In this document: piece by piece, positions 53,970 to 62,279 of the stretch
How the letters are laid out: each line of letters begins with the position of its first letter
How positions within the stretch are numbered: position 1 is the stretch's first letter
Source of the DNA: Paenibacillus sp. DMB20
Lineage (GTDB): Bacteria; Bacillota; Bacilli; Paenibacillales; Paenibacillaceae
NCBI RefSeq assembly: GCF_000987955.1
Contig: NZ_LAZU01000015.1
Span: 1 to 64,000 of the forward strand
Length of the DNA stretch: 64,000 nucleotides
Direction of reading: 5' to 3'
Notes under the pieces: generated by a model
What the model was told of the DNA's origin: nothing
Databases searched by the model: none
The model's input: the letters and a program-made list of their open reading frames with translations, nothing else
Program-made: the position numbers and the translations under genes

Positions 53970-54035
53970 AGCGCGAGGCTGCTGTTGGGATTGGACGCCT
54001 TGGCCGTCGTCCATGTCAAGGCTTCTAGCTCTCGT

Positions 54036-54080
54036 AAAACAAATCAACCACTCCTTGTAGGAGCTGGTTGATTTGTTTTG
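54036..54080 (+). terminator. Terminator of the exporter operon
   Basis: A 15-bp stem AAAACAAATCAACCA/TGGTTGATTTGTTTT with T-rich end is seen. Confidence 0.9.
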
Positions 54081-54304
54081 TCGAGTTTGATGGGGGAATG
54101 CCGAAATTCTGGCACAGCATGCGCAACCGCGGGGACACTTTTCGTGTTAGATGATGGGGGTGCGCCGTTGTGTGAATAGTGGCTGAAAGTATGAGTAGTG
54201 TGATTCGTTTTCGCCAAGTAGCGGGAGAGCTCCAGTAATTTCATCTAAGCTCAATAAGGAGCGGTAATGTGTTGGGAGTTTAAACCCTTGAGCTCAGGAT
54301 TCAA

Positions 54305-54493
54305 TGTACAGTGACACCAGTTCCGTTATTTCAAGAAAATCAGCCCAACTGGCCCTTTTTCGGACAGAGGTTCCGTTAATACCGGTAATTTGTGTGGACT
54401 TCGTACTGAAACGAGTAAATAACGGAACTCTGTCCATTAAAGTCAAAAAAGTAGCAAAATGAACAAAATAGCGGAACCAGTGTCAATTTACGA
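54305..54493. repeat. Nested inverted repeat, MITE-like
   Basis: Outer arms at 54305-54331 and 54465-54492 share TGACAC-GTTCCG-TATTT in inverted orientation. An inner pair GGACAGAGGTTCCGTT (54362-54377) and AACGGAACTCTGTCC (54421-54435) is nested within. The unit GTTCCG(T/C)TA occurs four times, twice in each orientation. The region has no gene. It looks like a non-autonomous repeat or cruciform element. Confidence 0.65.
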
Positions 54494-54574
54494 TAAGCTT
54501 GCAGGCATTAGTAAGATCAAGGACTACAGATCTCATAAAAGAAACTGGTGTCCGCCGAAAAGTGCATTCGGTCC

Positions 54575-55224
54575 TCAGTTCATTCTGATTTTGTAGGTCC
54601 GATATCTTTGTTGACCGCTAACGACTTCCAACAGCTGAAGGTCAACGAGTCTGTACAAGATGCGTCTAACATGTCGATCGGTGACTTTTAGGTGAGCGGC
54701 TGCTTCCGCAATAGTAAACGGTCTGAGCAGCCGCCTGCCGAGTCTCAAGATCTCTGCTTCCAACCAGGATAACGAAGATGGCACATCGGATGTTATGAAT
54801 CTCCCGATGAATGAAAGCACCAGCTGTTGGCATTGCTTGGGCTCGTCGGTAATGGAGGGGTACGCTATAGGGAGGAAAATCCAACCGTCTAATGCCAACA
54901 AGCAATGTCTTGTACACAGATCCTTGAAGCGCCTAACATCGAGGTCCCGTGCATGGGAGGCATATCCTTGAATTTCAATGCCGCCTTTTGAGCCGCCGGG
55001 CATATAGGCCAGGCCAAATACCGGTATCCGTTGTTGAAATCTCGGACCTCCCATTCCGGATGCAAGTGATCAAAGTTACCGACAATGGGAAACCATATCG
55101 ACCGCAGAAACTCCATCGTTCCATGACCAAGCCCCTTGCCGAGCAGTTCCCGTCTTCGGTGATTTTTCTCTGCTACTAAGCAGGCGTGCAGCCATTCTTC
55201 ATACTTTTGCTGGAACGTAGTAAA
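54575..55224 (-). CDS. PD-(D/E)XK-like nuclease domain plus winged helix, frameshifted as read
   Basis: I cannot name this gene. The N-terminal part (EFLRSIWFPIVGNFDHLHPEW, shown as FLRSIWFPIVGNFDHLHPEW) leads into FGLAYMPGGSKGGIEIQGYA, SHARDL and LALDGWIFLPIAYPSI, which resembles DUF559/Vsr-type nuclease folds. The last 55 residues (FTIAEAAAHLKVTDRHVRRI) are a winged or helix-turn-helix domain. One T is missing in a TTT run (plus-strand AAA at 55016-55018). A ribosome site GGGAGG lies before 55224, but no clear start codon follows, so the start is uncertain. Confidence 0.55.
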
Positions 55225-55296
55225 CCGAACCTCCCTTTACTTTTTTTCAAGAGTCATTGGGGCAGAGCCTTAACAAACTTGCTCACCGCCCCCCTA

Positions 55297-55362
55297 CAAA
55301 ACAAAAAGCCGCTCCATCGCAGCGTCCCTGATCCTTGTGTCAGGGAGCTGTAATGGAGCGGC
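55297..55362 (-). terminator. Large terminator of the nos-like operon
   Basis: On the minus strand GCCGCTCCAT/ATGGAGCGGC with nested CAGC/GCTG and TCCCTGA/TCAGGGA is followed by TTTTTGTTTTG. Bases 55363-55542 hold no supported gene. Confidence 0.85.
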
Positions 55363-55542
55363 GTGTGCTTCACGGCCTATGTGGCCAGTATAACGTGCAG
55401 CGTTTATTTCAGCAATGGTTTATGCACGAAAAACGAGGCCTAGCGGTTCATCCAACAAGGTTGCTTCCTAAAACGCCGAATTTACGGAGCAGCTTGCGAC
55501 CGCCCCCTTATATCATCCGATCCCGTTCCAACCAGACCCTTC

Positions 55543-56271
55543 CTATGCCCTCTGAACTACCAGATCGGCAAAAGCGCCGTATAACCCGCCGTTATTCCGG
55601 TACTGCTCTTTCAGCGGCGCGACCGGGCCCGCGTAACGGACATAACCGGCATCCAGAAAAACAACCCGATCCGCCGCTTGCTCCGCCACGTTCAGCTGGT
55701 GCGTGGAAAAAACGACGGCCAGGCCGTCCTCCGCGCTTTGGCGCACGAGAGCCGAGAAGGAGTCCATCCAGTAGGGATCCAGCCCATTGGTGGGCTCATC
55801 CAGCACGAGCACCGGAGGCTTGGCCAGCATGGCTTGCGCAAACAGAAGCCGCTGACGCATGCCTTTGGAGAAGGCCGATACCTTTTTGTGGCGCACTTCC
55901 TCCAGTCCGGTCATCCGCAGAAGCTCGTTCACGCGTTCCCCGGAGGCGTCCCTGAGGGAACCGTAAAACCTCAGCGTCTCGAGGGCTGTCAGGGCGTCCC
56001 CGAACTGAAAATCATCCGGCATGTAGCCGATGCTGCGCGCGCATTCCTTCCGGTGCCGGGCCCATTCCATTCCATTTATCCGGATCGTTCCGCCGCTTGG
56101 CCTGGATATGCCGGCAATCATCCGCAGGATGGTGCTTTTGCCGGCCCCGTTGCCGCCGCACAAAGCGAGTACCCGGCCGGGTTCAAGCGTGAAGCTGACC
56201 GGCTGCACCAGTGTCTGTTTTTTGATTCTTTTGGTGACCTGCTCCAGCTCTAATGCGTTGCGATCAGGCAC
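55543..56271 (-). CDS. nosF: ABC transporter ATPase NosF-like
   Basis: The 242-aa ATPase has Walker A GGNGAGKST, signature-region VSAFSKGMRQRL, Walker B VLVLDEPTNGLD and H-loop FSTHQ. A GTG at 56271 follows GAGGAG, inside the last codons of the permease gene. The order after nosD, nosL and nosY indicates the NosFY exporter that supports copper-site or sulfur-species assembly in nitrous oxide reductase operons. Confidence 0.85.
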   Translation of the reverse strand: MPDRNALELEQVTKRIKKQTLVQPVSFTLEPGRVLALCGGNGAGKSTILRMIAGISRPSGGTIRINGMEWARHRKECARSIGYMPDDFQFGDALTALETLRFYGSLRDASGERVNELLRMTGLEEVRHKKVSAFSKGMRQRLLFAQAMLAKPPVLVLDEPTNGLDPYWMDSFSALVRQSAEDGLAVVFSTHQLNVAEQAADRVVFLDAGYVRYAGPVAPLKEQYRNNGGLYGAFADLVVQRA

Positions 56272-57151
56272 GTCTTCTCCTCCTCTCCAGAATTACTATG
56301 GCGGCGATGAGCAGTACCGCGATCCACAATAGGCTGCTCGCCAGAAAAGTGACCGTGCCCTCGGGACGGTACATCCAGTTCACCCATTTATAATATTCGG
56401 GGCCCAGAACCGATCCGCCCCCCAGCTTCACGACAAGAAACAGGCGGGACAGCTCCGCCGGATTCAAGAATACCAGCAGCATCAGGAGCGGCTTGATCAA
56501 GGTATACGGCACCAGACCGAGCAGGGCCACCAGCAGCGTCGGCCAGCCCAGCACGAGGAAGAACCAGACGGCCACCCCGAACGTCAGCGCCTGCCAGCGA
56601 TTTTTGCATAATGTTCCGATAAGGAGGGCAAGGCTGAGAAACATCAGCACCAGCATCGCGGAAAACATTAGAAACAGCATAAAGGATGTCCATGAATAGC
56701 TGTGGGTGACAAACGAGCTGACCAGCCCGGAAAGACCGAAGCCGACCGCAACAATAACGAGCAGCACGTAAGTCATTCCCGCAAATTTACCGATCATGTA
56801 TGAAGACGAGCCCAAAGGGTAGGTCGACAGGAGCTGCCAACCTCCTTCTTCCTTTTCCGCGGTAATGGAAAAGGAACCGAGCAGAAGGGTCATCAGCGGC
56901 AGCAGGTAGAGGATCAGGTTAATCATCGCGCCCGTCGTGCCGGAGTAATCCTCACCGCCTTGACGGGTTTGAATGGACAGAAGCGCCAAGCCGAAGAGGG
57001 CGAACAGCACCATGAACGAATAGGACCACGGATTGCGGAAGCCAAGCTTGATTTCACGGCGGGTAATGGCCCCTATGGCGCGCAGGCCAAGGAAGTCCTC
57101 GTCGCCGCTGTTATGGTTATTTATGTTCCTGTTGTCCCTGGGTTTCGTCAT
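56264..57151 (-). CDS. nosY: ABC permease NosY-like
   Basis: The 295-aa protein starts at the ATG at 57151 (MTKPRDNRNINN), overlapping nosL by 35 bp, with GGAG ten bases upstream. An N-terminal amphipathic region (GAITRREIKLGFRNPWSY) is followed by six membrane segments, including LILYLLPLMTLLLGSFSI, EKEEGGWQLLSTYPLGSSSY and a GWPTLLVALLGLVPY stretch. The EKE-type motif is typical of NosY/ABC-2 permeases. It pairs with the NosF ATPase. Confidence 0.85.
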   Translation of the reverse strand: MTKPRDNRNINNHNSGDEDFLGLRAIGAITRREIKLGFRNPWSYSFMVLFALFGLALLSIQTRQGGEDYSGTTGAMINLILYLLPLMTLLLGSFSITAEKEEGGWQLLSTYPLGSSSYMIGKFAGMTYVLLVIVAVGFGLSGLVSSFVTHSYSWTSFMLFLMFSAMLVLMFLSLALLIGTLCKNRWQALTFGVAVWFFLVLGWPTLLVALLGLVPYTLIKPLLMLLVFLNPAELSRLFLVVKLGGGSVLGPEYYKWVNWMYRPEGTVTFLASSLLWIAVLLIAAIVILERRRRRA

Positions 57152-57725
57152 GTCCCATGTGCTCCTGGTCTTCGTTATGGGTCTTGCCGTTATCGGAATC
57201 CTCCCCGTGAGCGCTGTCCCCGTTTTCATCATGTTTGTGGCCGCCATGCATTTCCTTCATCATGTCCGGGTCGGCTTCCCATTTGTGCTGGTCAAGTTCG
57301 GCACTGGACATCATCCGGCCGGATCCATGCTCGCTGACGAATTTTTCGGCGTCTTCTTTTTTCTGAAAGGAGATCACCCCGAAGGCCATCGGCGTGCGGA
57401 TTCCTTTATCGTACACATAGGTGGCGTCTTCAAGATGCATCCATTCCTTGGTGTTGTAATCCCTGACGAACTGCGCGCCGATTTGATCGGTACCGTTTTT
57501 CTGCTTCCACACGAACAGATCGCCGAGATCGTCGAATTTCAGTATCTTTTTGTCCTTCAGCTGGATCTGGGTCGCAAACGGGTTGTCTTTAACCTGCATG
57601 TTGCAGACCTCGCATTTGTCGACGTTTTCGTCGATGTCGGCGGCTTTGTACTCCTCTTTGCCGCCGCATGCTGCGGATAGTGCCACTAATAGGCTCAAGG
57701 TGATCATCATAAGCATTTTTTTCAT
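57117..57725 (-). CDS. nosL: NosL-like copper lipoprotein
   Basis: The 202-aa protein has a lipoprotein signal (MKKMLMMITLSLLVALSAAC). CEVCNMQVKDN near residue 40 is the NosL Cu(I)-site motif, and the YDKGIRTPMAFGVISF and GRMMSS segments fit the family. A His/Asp/Glu-rich tail (residues 160-202, HGGHKHDENGDSAHGEDSD) may bind metal and extends the usual protein. It is a copper carrier for the extracytoplasmic side. It overlaps nosD (ATGA) and nosY. Confidence 0.88.
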   Translation of the reverse strand: MKKMLMMITLSLLVALSAACGGKEEYKAADIDENVDKCEVCNMQVKDNPFATQIQLKDKKILKFDDLGDLFVWKQKNGTDQIGAQFVRDYNTKEWMHLEDATYVYDKGIRTPMAFGVISFQKKEDAEKFVSEHGSGRMMSSAELDQHKWEADPDMMKEMHGGHKHDENGDSAHGEDSDNGKTHNEDQEHMGHDETQGQQEHK

Positions 57726-59074
57726 GTCGTTTTCCCCCTGCATAAGAATATGGAATATAGACTGGCTGCCAGCAGCAAAACCGAAACGGCCGCGATTTTA
57801 TAATCGGCGCTTTGATCTGCGGAACCGCCCGGCTGTTTAGGCTCCAGCAGCGGAGACTTGTCCTTCAGCCATTCCTTGGTGTCGGTGTGAAAAAGCTGTT
57901 CCAGTACCGGCATCCCCGGGGAATGGAACAGAAGCTGGAATGCAGGAACCGATCCGGTGATCCGGAGAAAGAACGGATTGATCTCATAAGGCAGGTTGCT
58001 GAAGCCGGACCCGTCCAGGTCAAGGACCTGGGCGCCGTCCCAATAGTTCCCGTCCGCATCGTTCCCCGAACTGTTTACGGATTGAGCAGGGACGACATTG
58101 GATACAAAACTGTTTTCGCGCAGCCGGTTATCGCTGGAATCGAGCATCTGCAGACCTATGAAATTTCCGGTGATCTCGTTCCGGGACAGCAGGTTCCCTT
58201 CGGATTGCTGAACAAACAAACCGACCCGGTTCCCCTGTACGGCATTTCCGTCCACTTCGGACTGCTTGACGTCATATAGCAGAAGCCCTTGCGAGTTTAC
58301 GTTGCTGTTTTGCTTTTCAAACCGGTTATCCCGGATTGCCGCCCCCGTGACCCCCATGACCATGGCGCCTGTCACATTCTTCGTTCCTTGATTTCCGCTG
58401 AATAGCAGTTCCTCCGTAAACATGAAGTGAAAGCCGTATCTGGAGCGGAAAGTCTTGTTGCCGCTGACTACAGAAGACTGGCCGCCTTCAATGTAGATGC
58501 CGTCCTGCATAAGGTCAACGCTGTTTCCTGTGATCGTATTCCGGCTGGACTCATAGACATCGATGCCGTTGCCCCGCAGGACGGTTGACGGATTCTGCCC
58601 GGTCAGCTTCCCGCCGGCGATGGCGTTGTCCTTCAGGATGTTGTCATCCGCCTGCCGCAGCTGAATGCCGGTACCCAATGATTTGACCGTCAGCGCTTCA
58701 AGCCGGTTGTTCGAGGACTCCACAAGGACAGCCGGGACCGCCGCATTGCGGTACATCTGAACAATAGTGAGACCCTCAACCGCGACGTTATCCGATTTAA
58801 CGGTCAATGCGGGCTGGTCGCTGTCGTTCACAATTTTGCCTTTTTTCGCGACTAAAGTGAGCGGTTTGTCAATGACAGCGGGGCCGCTGTAACTTTTTTC
58901 GTCATCCAGCGTCAAGACTTCACCGCTGGCCGCCCGGTCGATGATCGGCTGCAGCGGAACGGAAACCTCGACGGCTTGGGCAGTCCCCAAAGGCCCGTGA
59001 AATACGGCAGGGAAAACCGCCAGCATAAAAAAAGCACGGATCACCGTGCGTCGTCGTGAGTTGCCTCGCATCAT
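57722..59074 (-). CDS. nosD: NosD-like parallel beta-helix protein
   Basis: The 450-aa protein has a signal peptide (VIRAFFMLAVFPAVFHGPLG), many beta-helix repeats (NRLEALTVKSLGTGIQLRQA, NTITGNSVDLMQDGIYIEGG, NLLSRNEITGNFIGLQMLDS), and a C-terminal membrane helix (IAAVSVLLLAASLYSIFL). These are typical of NosD, needed to mature the copper centre of nitrous oxide reductase. It is the first gene of the accessory operon. No nosZ is next to it in the window. Confidence 0.88.
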   Translation of the reverse strand: MMRGNSRRRTVIRAFFMLAVFPAVFHGPLGTAQAVEVSVPLQPIIDRAASGEVLTLDDEKSYSGPAVIDKPLTLVAKKGKIVNDSDQPALTVKSDNVAVEGLTIVQMYRNAAVPAVLVESSNNRLEALTVKSLGTGIQLRQADDNILKDNAIAGGKLTGQNPSTVLRGNGIDVYESSRNTITGNSVDLMQDGIYIEGGQSSVVSGNKTFRSRYGFHFMFTEELLFSGNQGTKNVTGAMVMGVTGAAIRDNRFEKQNSNVNSQGLLLYDVKQSEVDGNAVQGNRVGLFVQQSEGNLLSRNEITGNFIGLQMLDSSDNRLRENSFVSNVVPAQSVNSSGNDADGNYWDGAQVLDLDGSGFSNLPYEINPFFLRITGSVPAFQLLFHSPGMPVLEQLFHTDTKEWLKDKSPLLEPKQPGGSADQSADYKIAAVSVLLLAASLYSIFLCRGKTT

Positions 59075-59223
59075 CTTCCCCCTTTAAAGGCGGTTCAAAA
59101 AGCGGCTTTTTCCAACCTTCTGAAGCTAAAAACCCGGCTTTTCGAACACGTGCATGATAGACTCCGGCTGGTCCGTCTCTATCCTATAAGAAATGCGAAG
59201 GGAATGGGTATGGCCCTAAAGAG

Positions 59224-59871
59224 TCATTTGACCCACCCCTGGTCGTAAGCATAACGGGTCAGCTGGACCCGGTTATCCAGGTGGAGCTTTTGCATGATAT
59301 TTTTCAGGTGATTCTTGACCGTGTTCTCGGAAATAATCAAAACTTCGGAGATTTCCCGGTTGGTCTTTCCCTTGGCGACCTGTTCCAGGATTTCCTGTTC
59401 ACGTGCGGTAAGAGGGGAATGGACGGGCGCCCGGGGCTTGGTGGAAAACTCCATGAGCAGCTGGATGGCCAGCTCTCTGGACAGCGGGGCCTCATCCAGG
59501 GCGACAGCCTTCAGGTATTCCAGCCAGGCGTCGGGATCCAGGTTTTTCAGGAGATACCCTTGAGCTCCTTTTTTGATCGCCTCGAATAGATGGGTAATAT
59601 CGTCCGAAACCGTTACGATAATAATTTTGACGTAAGGGTAGTCATTCTTGATTCGCCGGGTAGCTTCCAGTCCGCTCATATCCGGCATATGGATGTCCAT
59701 GAGAATCATATCGGGCATATATTTCCCCGTATATTCCAGAGCCTCATGGCCGTTCCAGGCCTCCGCCACCACCTCAAAAGCCGGATCCGGCTCCAGGATC
59801 TCGCGCATGCCCTCCCTTGCATGCTTATGGTCGTCTGCGATCAACACTCGAATCGGCTGCACATTCGTCAT
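59224..59871 (-). CDS. NarL/LuxR-type response regulator
   Basis: The 215-aa protein has a receiver domain (IRVLIADDHKHAREGMREIL; phosphoacceptor Asp in MILMDIHMPD near residue 58) and a LuxR-type helix-turn-helix (LTAREQEILEQVAKGKTNRE, ISENTVKNHLKNIM) at residues 150-205. Its ATG overlaps the stop of the histidine kinase. The pair lies just upstream of nosD in the same direction and may control it, but 150 bp separate the units. Confidence 0.9.
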   Translation of the reverse strand: MTNVQPIRVLIADDHKHAREGMREILEPDPAFEVVAEAWNGHEALEYTGKYMPDMILMDIHMPDMSGLEATRRIKNDYPYVKIIIVTVSDDITHLFEAIKKGAQGYLLKNLDPDAWLEYLKAVALDEAPLSRELAIQLLMEFSTKPRAPVHSPLTAREQEILEQVAKGKTNREISEVLIISENTVKNHLKNIMQKLHLDNRVQLTRYAYDQGWVK

Positions 59872-60695
59872 CCTCTCTTTTTTTCGATGGATAAAATGGT
59901 ACGGTCGCGTTTCCGAGCCAGCTGCATTTGCCAGCCAAGCCTTTCGGCGCGCTCTCTCATGATTTTCAGGCCGAACCGGTCCGGCTGGTCCAAAGGCTGT
60001 CCCGTGAAGCCCCGGCCGTCGTCCGTGATCAGCACGCGGAAACCGCCTGGGACGGCGGAGCCTTCGATGGATACGTAATCGGCATCGGCGTGTTTTCGTA
60101 TATTTTGCAGACCTTCCCGGATCGAGGAATACAGCTCCACCTTTTCTTTTGTGGAGAGGCTTTCCTCCGGTATGGACCAGTCCAGCTCCACGGTCTTCCC
60201 GCTCTCGACCTCAAACTGGCCAATAAGATGACGGACGGAGCTTTCCCATACGAGGTCGGGACTCCGGGGAGGACGGCGCAAACTGCTGATGGCTTGCCTA
60301 ACGTATTCGTTGATTTCCTGAGCCGTTTTGCGCAGGCTGGCATAGAGGGCGGAGTTCTCCGTGTTATCGGCATTTTTCATCCGGTCGACCTTCACGGACA
60401 AAAGAAACAGGGATTGTGCAATCCCGTCATGCAGCTCTTGGGCCATAGCTTCGCGTTCTTCCAATACCGCCTTGGCGGCTTGCTCCTGCTGCAGCTGTTT
60501 TTGAAGCTCCTCCATCTTGCCGAACAGCTTGAGGAGCAGGGTGATGCTGACGAGAAACACCAGCATCGGGGCAAGCCAGTTGCCGAGCTCCATCGATATA
60601 TACGGAAGCAGGTATTCGTGCCGGACGAATTCCCAGACGCCGATCGTGAGCGTGGGGATAACCAGAATGAGGATTTTAATCGTTTTATAATTCAT
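59868..60695 (-). CDS. Two-component histidine kinase (HisKA_3 type)
   Basis: The ATG at 60695 (MNYKTIKILILVIPTL) follows GAAGGTG, giving 275 aa. Two membrane helices flank a very short exterior segment (VRHEYLLPYISMELGN), so it probably senses in or near the membrane. The dimerisation site reads ELHDGIAQSLFLLSVKVD (His near residue 90), followed by a coiled-coil linker and a HATPase domain (EGLQNIRKHA, LITDDGRGF, GLKIMRERAERLGW). It forms a pair with the response regulator. Confidence 0.9.
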   Translation of the reverse strand: MNYKTIKILILVIPTLTIGVWEFVRHEYLLPYISMELGNWLAPMLVFLVSITLLLKLFGKMEELQKQLQQEQAAKAVLEEREAMAQELHDGIAQSLFLLSVKVDRMKNADNTENSALYASLRKTAQEINEYVRQAISSLRRPPRSPDLVWESSVRHLIGQFEVESGKTVELDWSIPEESLSTKEKVELYSSIREGLQNIRKHADADYVSIEGSAVPGGFRVLITDDGRGFTGQPLDQPDRFGLKIMRERAERLGWQMQLARKRDRTILSIEKKRG

Positions 60696-60899
60696 GACCG
60701 TCACCTTCGATTTCATTGAAAATAGGCTGGCTTATATCTACTAATCGCAAGCTTATCGTTATATGAGGTTGACGACAAAGCCGCTTTTAATGCAGTGAGC
60801 CATGATCCTTTATCTAATCTAATTCGAATCCGAAGCCTTTTCAATCCCGAGGATGCTTTGCATGGCAAATGCCGGGGTAAAACGAGGCTGCCAAGTTAC

Positions 60900-60927
60900 T
60901 TGACGGATAAACAGGGTAATAATAATG
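60900..60927 (+). promoter_or_regulatory. Possible promoter of the lipid-kinase-like gene
   Basis: TTGACG at 60900-60905 and ATAATG at 60922-60927, 16-bp spacer. The rest of 60696-61022 shows nothing else clear. Confidence 0.4.
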
Positions 60928-61022
60928 AAAAGGTTCATGTCTTCCAGTTTTGAAACCCGTCTGGTTGAACCATGTATTATTGGTACTGGCGAGGGAGTGA
61001 ACTTCCCAAGGAGGAAAGAGGT

Positions 61023-61910
61023 ATGTATGATCGCGCGATGCTGGTTTATAACGGGAAGGCGGGACAGCGGGGGATCGATTCCGCGTTGGGGACGGTTATG
61101 GGGATCATTGCGCCGGAAATCCGGGAGCTTGTCCTGTTTCAGACCATGGGACCCGGCGACGGGGAAAGGGTCTGCCGGGAACGGGGAGAGGCGTTTGATC
61201 TTGTCCTTATTATGGGCGGCGACGGCACCGTTCACGAGTGCGTGAATGGGATCGCATCGCTTAAGAAGCCTCCGTTGATCGGCATACTTCCGGCAGGGAC
61301 CTGCAATGATTTTGCCAGGTCGCTGAATCTGCCTGCAGATCTGGCGGAGGCTGCCAGGCAATTGATGCAGGGGATACGCCAAAAAGTCGACATTGGAACT
61401 GCGGGTGAACGCGTATTTACGAATTTTTTCGGCATCGGACTGATTACGGAGGCTTCGGAAAATATCCATGACGGATTAAAAGGAGCGCTGGGCCGAATCA
61501 GCTATTTTATCAGTACGCTTCAGACGGTACGAAAAGGGGAACGTTTCCAATATGCGCTGAAGTGGGATGAAGGCACCTTGGAGGACGAGGCTGTAATGGT
61601 GTATGTGTCAAACGGACGTTATCTCGGAACGCAAGCCCTGCCTTTTCCGGCAGAAGCTCTGACGGACGGGCGGCTCGATGTTTTGATTATACGCGAAGCC
61701 GGGCTGCCGCTGCTCAAGGAACTTCTGAGCCGCAAGGAGGAGGGGGAATGGGTGCCGAAGGATGACAGCATTCATTATTTCCAGACTACTTCTCTCAGCT
61801 TGGCCACCAGAGAGCCGATGAAGGCGGACACCGACGGAGAGAAGTATCTTGAAACGCCGGCGCTGCTTACGGTGAGGCCCCGTTCGCTTGAATTTTTAAC
61901 CGGAAATTGA
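61023..61910 (+). CDS. Diacylglycerol kinase-family lipid kinase
   Basis: The 295-aa protein starts at the ATG at 61023 (MYDRAMLVYNGKAGQRG) behind AAGGAGG. The catalytic motif LIMGGDGTVHECVNGI lies near residue 65, followed by GILPAGTCNDFARSL and the C-terminal beta-sandwich (VSNGRYLGTQALPFPAEALTDG). It is related to DgkB and YtlR. The usual Bacillus DgkB acts on diacylglycerol; this one could act on another lipid. It is a single gene. Confidence 0.9.
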   Translation: MYDRAMLVYNGKAGQRGIDSALGTVMGIIAPEIRELVLFQTMGPGDGERVCRERGEAFDLVLIMGGDGTVHECVNGIASLKKPPLIGILPAGTCNDFARSLNLPADLAEAARQLMQGIRQKVDIGTAGERVFTNFFGIGLITEASENIHDGLKGALGRISYFISTLQTVRKGERFQYALKWDEGTLEDEAVMVYVSNGRYLGTQALPFPAEALTDGRLDVLIIREAGLPLLKELLSRKEEGEWVPKDDSIHYFQTTSLSLATREPMKADTDGEKYLETPALLTVRPRSLEFLTGN

Positions 61911-62074
61911 TCAGTATTCCTGCATATCCCGGATGGCCAAGTCCGGAGCTTCATCGGACAGGCGATTGTAAAAATCGACGGTATTCTGTTCGTCACGGAA
62001 CGATAAACAGCAGTCCGGCACGGTATTGGTTGGGACATTCCTCAATCAGCCGAGGGTATGCCGGATGCGTACAT
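61911..62074 (-). pseudogene. Possible broken small ORF
   Basis: A good ribosome site AAGGAGG at 62084-62090 precedes an ATG at 62072-62074. The protein-like text is spread over frames: PRLIEECPNQYRAGLLFIV, then RDEQNTVDFYNRLSDEA and PDLAIRDMQEY before the stop. Two single-base changes would give one protein of about 55 residues. It may be a decayed gene, a pair of sequencing errors, or chance. I do not recognise the protein. Confidence 0.35.
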
Positions 62075-62181
62075 AACCAAAAACCTCCTTCATCATTTTT
62101 GCATAGCGTATGCAGGATAAATGCCTAAGGTACGCGATAAGGAGCGATCCCGCTGTATTCTTCGGTAACCCTCGTCCATAA

Positions 62182-62198
62182 AAACGGCGAGGCCGTTT
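62182..62198 (+). terminator. Short hairpin before the NCS2 gene
   Basis: AAACGGC/GCCGTTT with GAG loop lies 82 bp before the permease start and has only a short T-run. No purine riboswitch aptamer is visible in 62040-62279. Confidence 0.4.
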
Positions 62199-62279
62199 CT
62201 GCTTGAAGGAACATAAGCGTTTTATTATTCGTGCCTTGTGCTCTACAAAGGGAAAATCACAGCCGGAAGGGATGTTACC

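Noticed and set aside
62040..62279. A second purine riboswitch before the NCS2 permease
   Set aside because: The conserved GTTTCTACC and CCGTAAA segments are not present on the plus strand.
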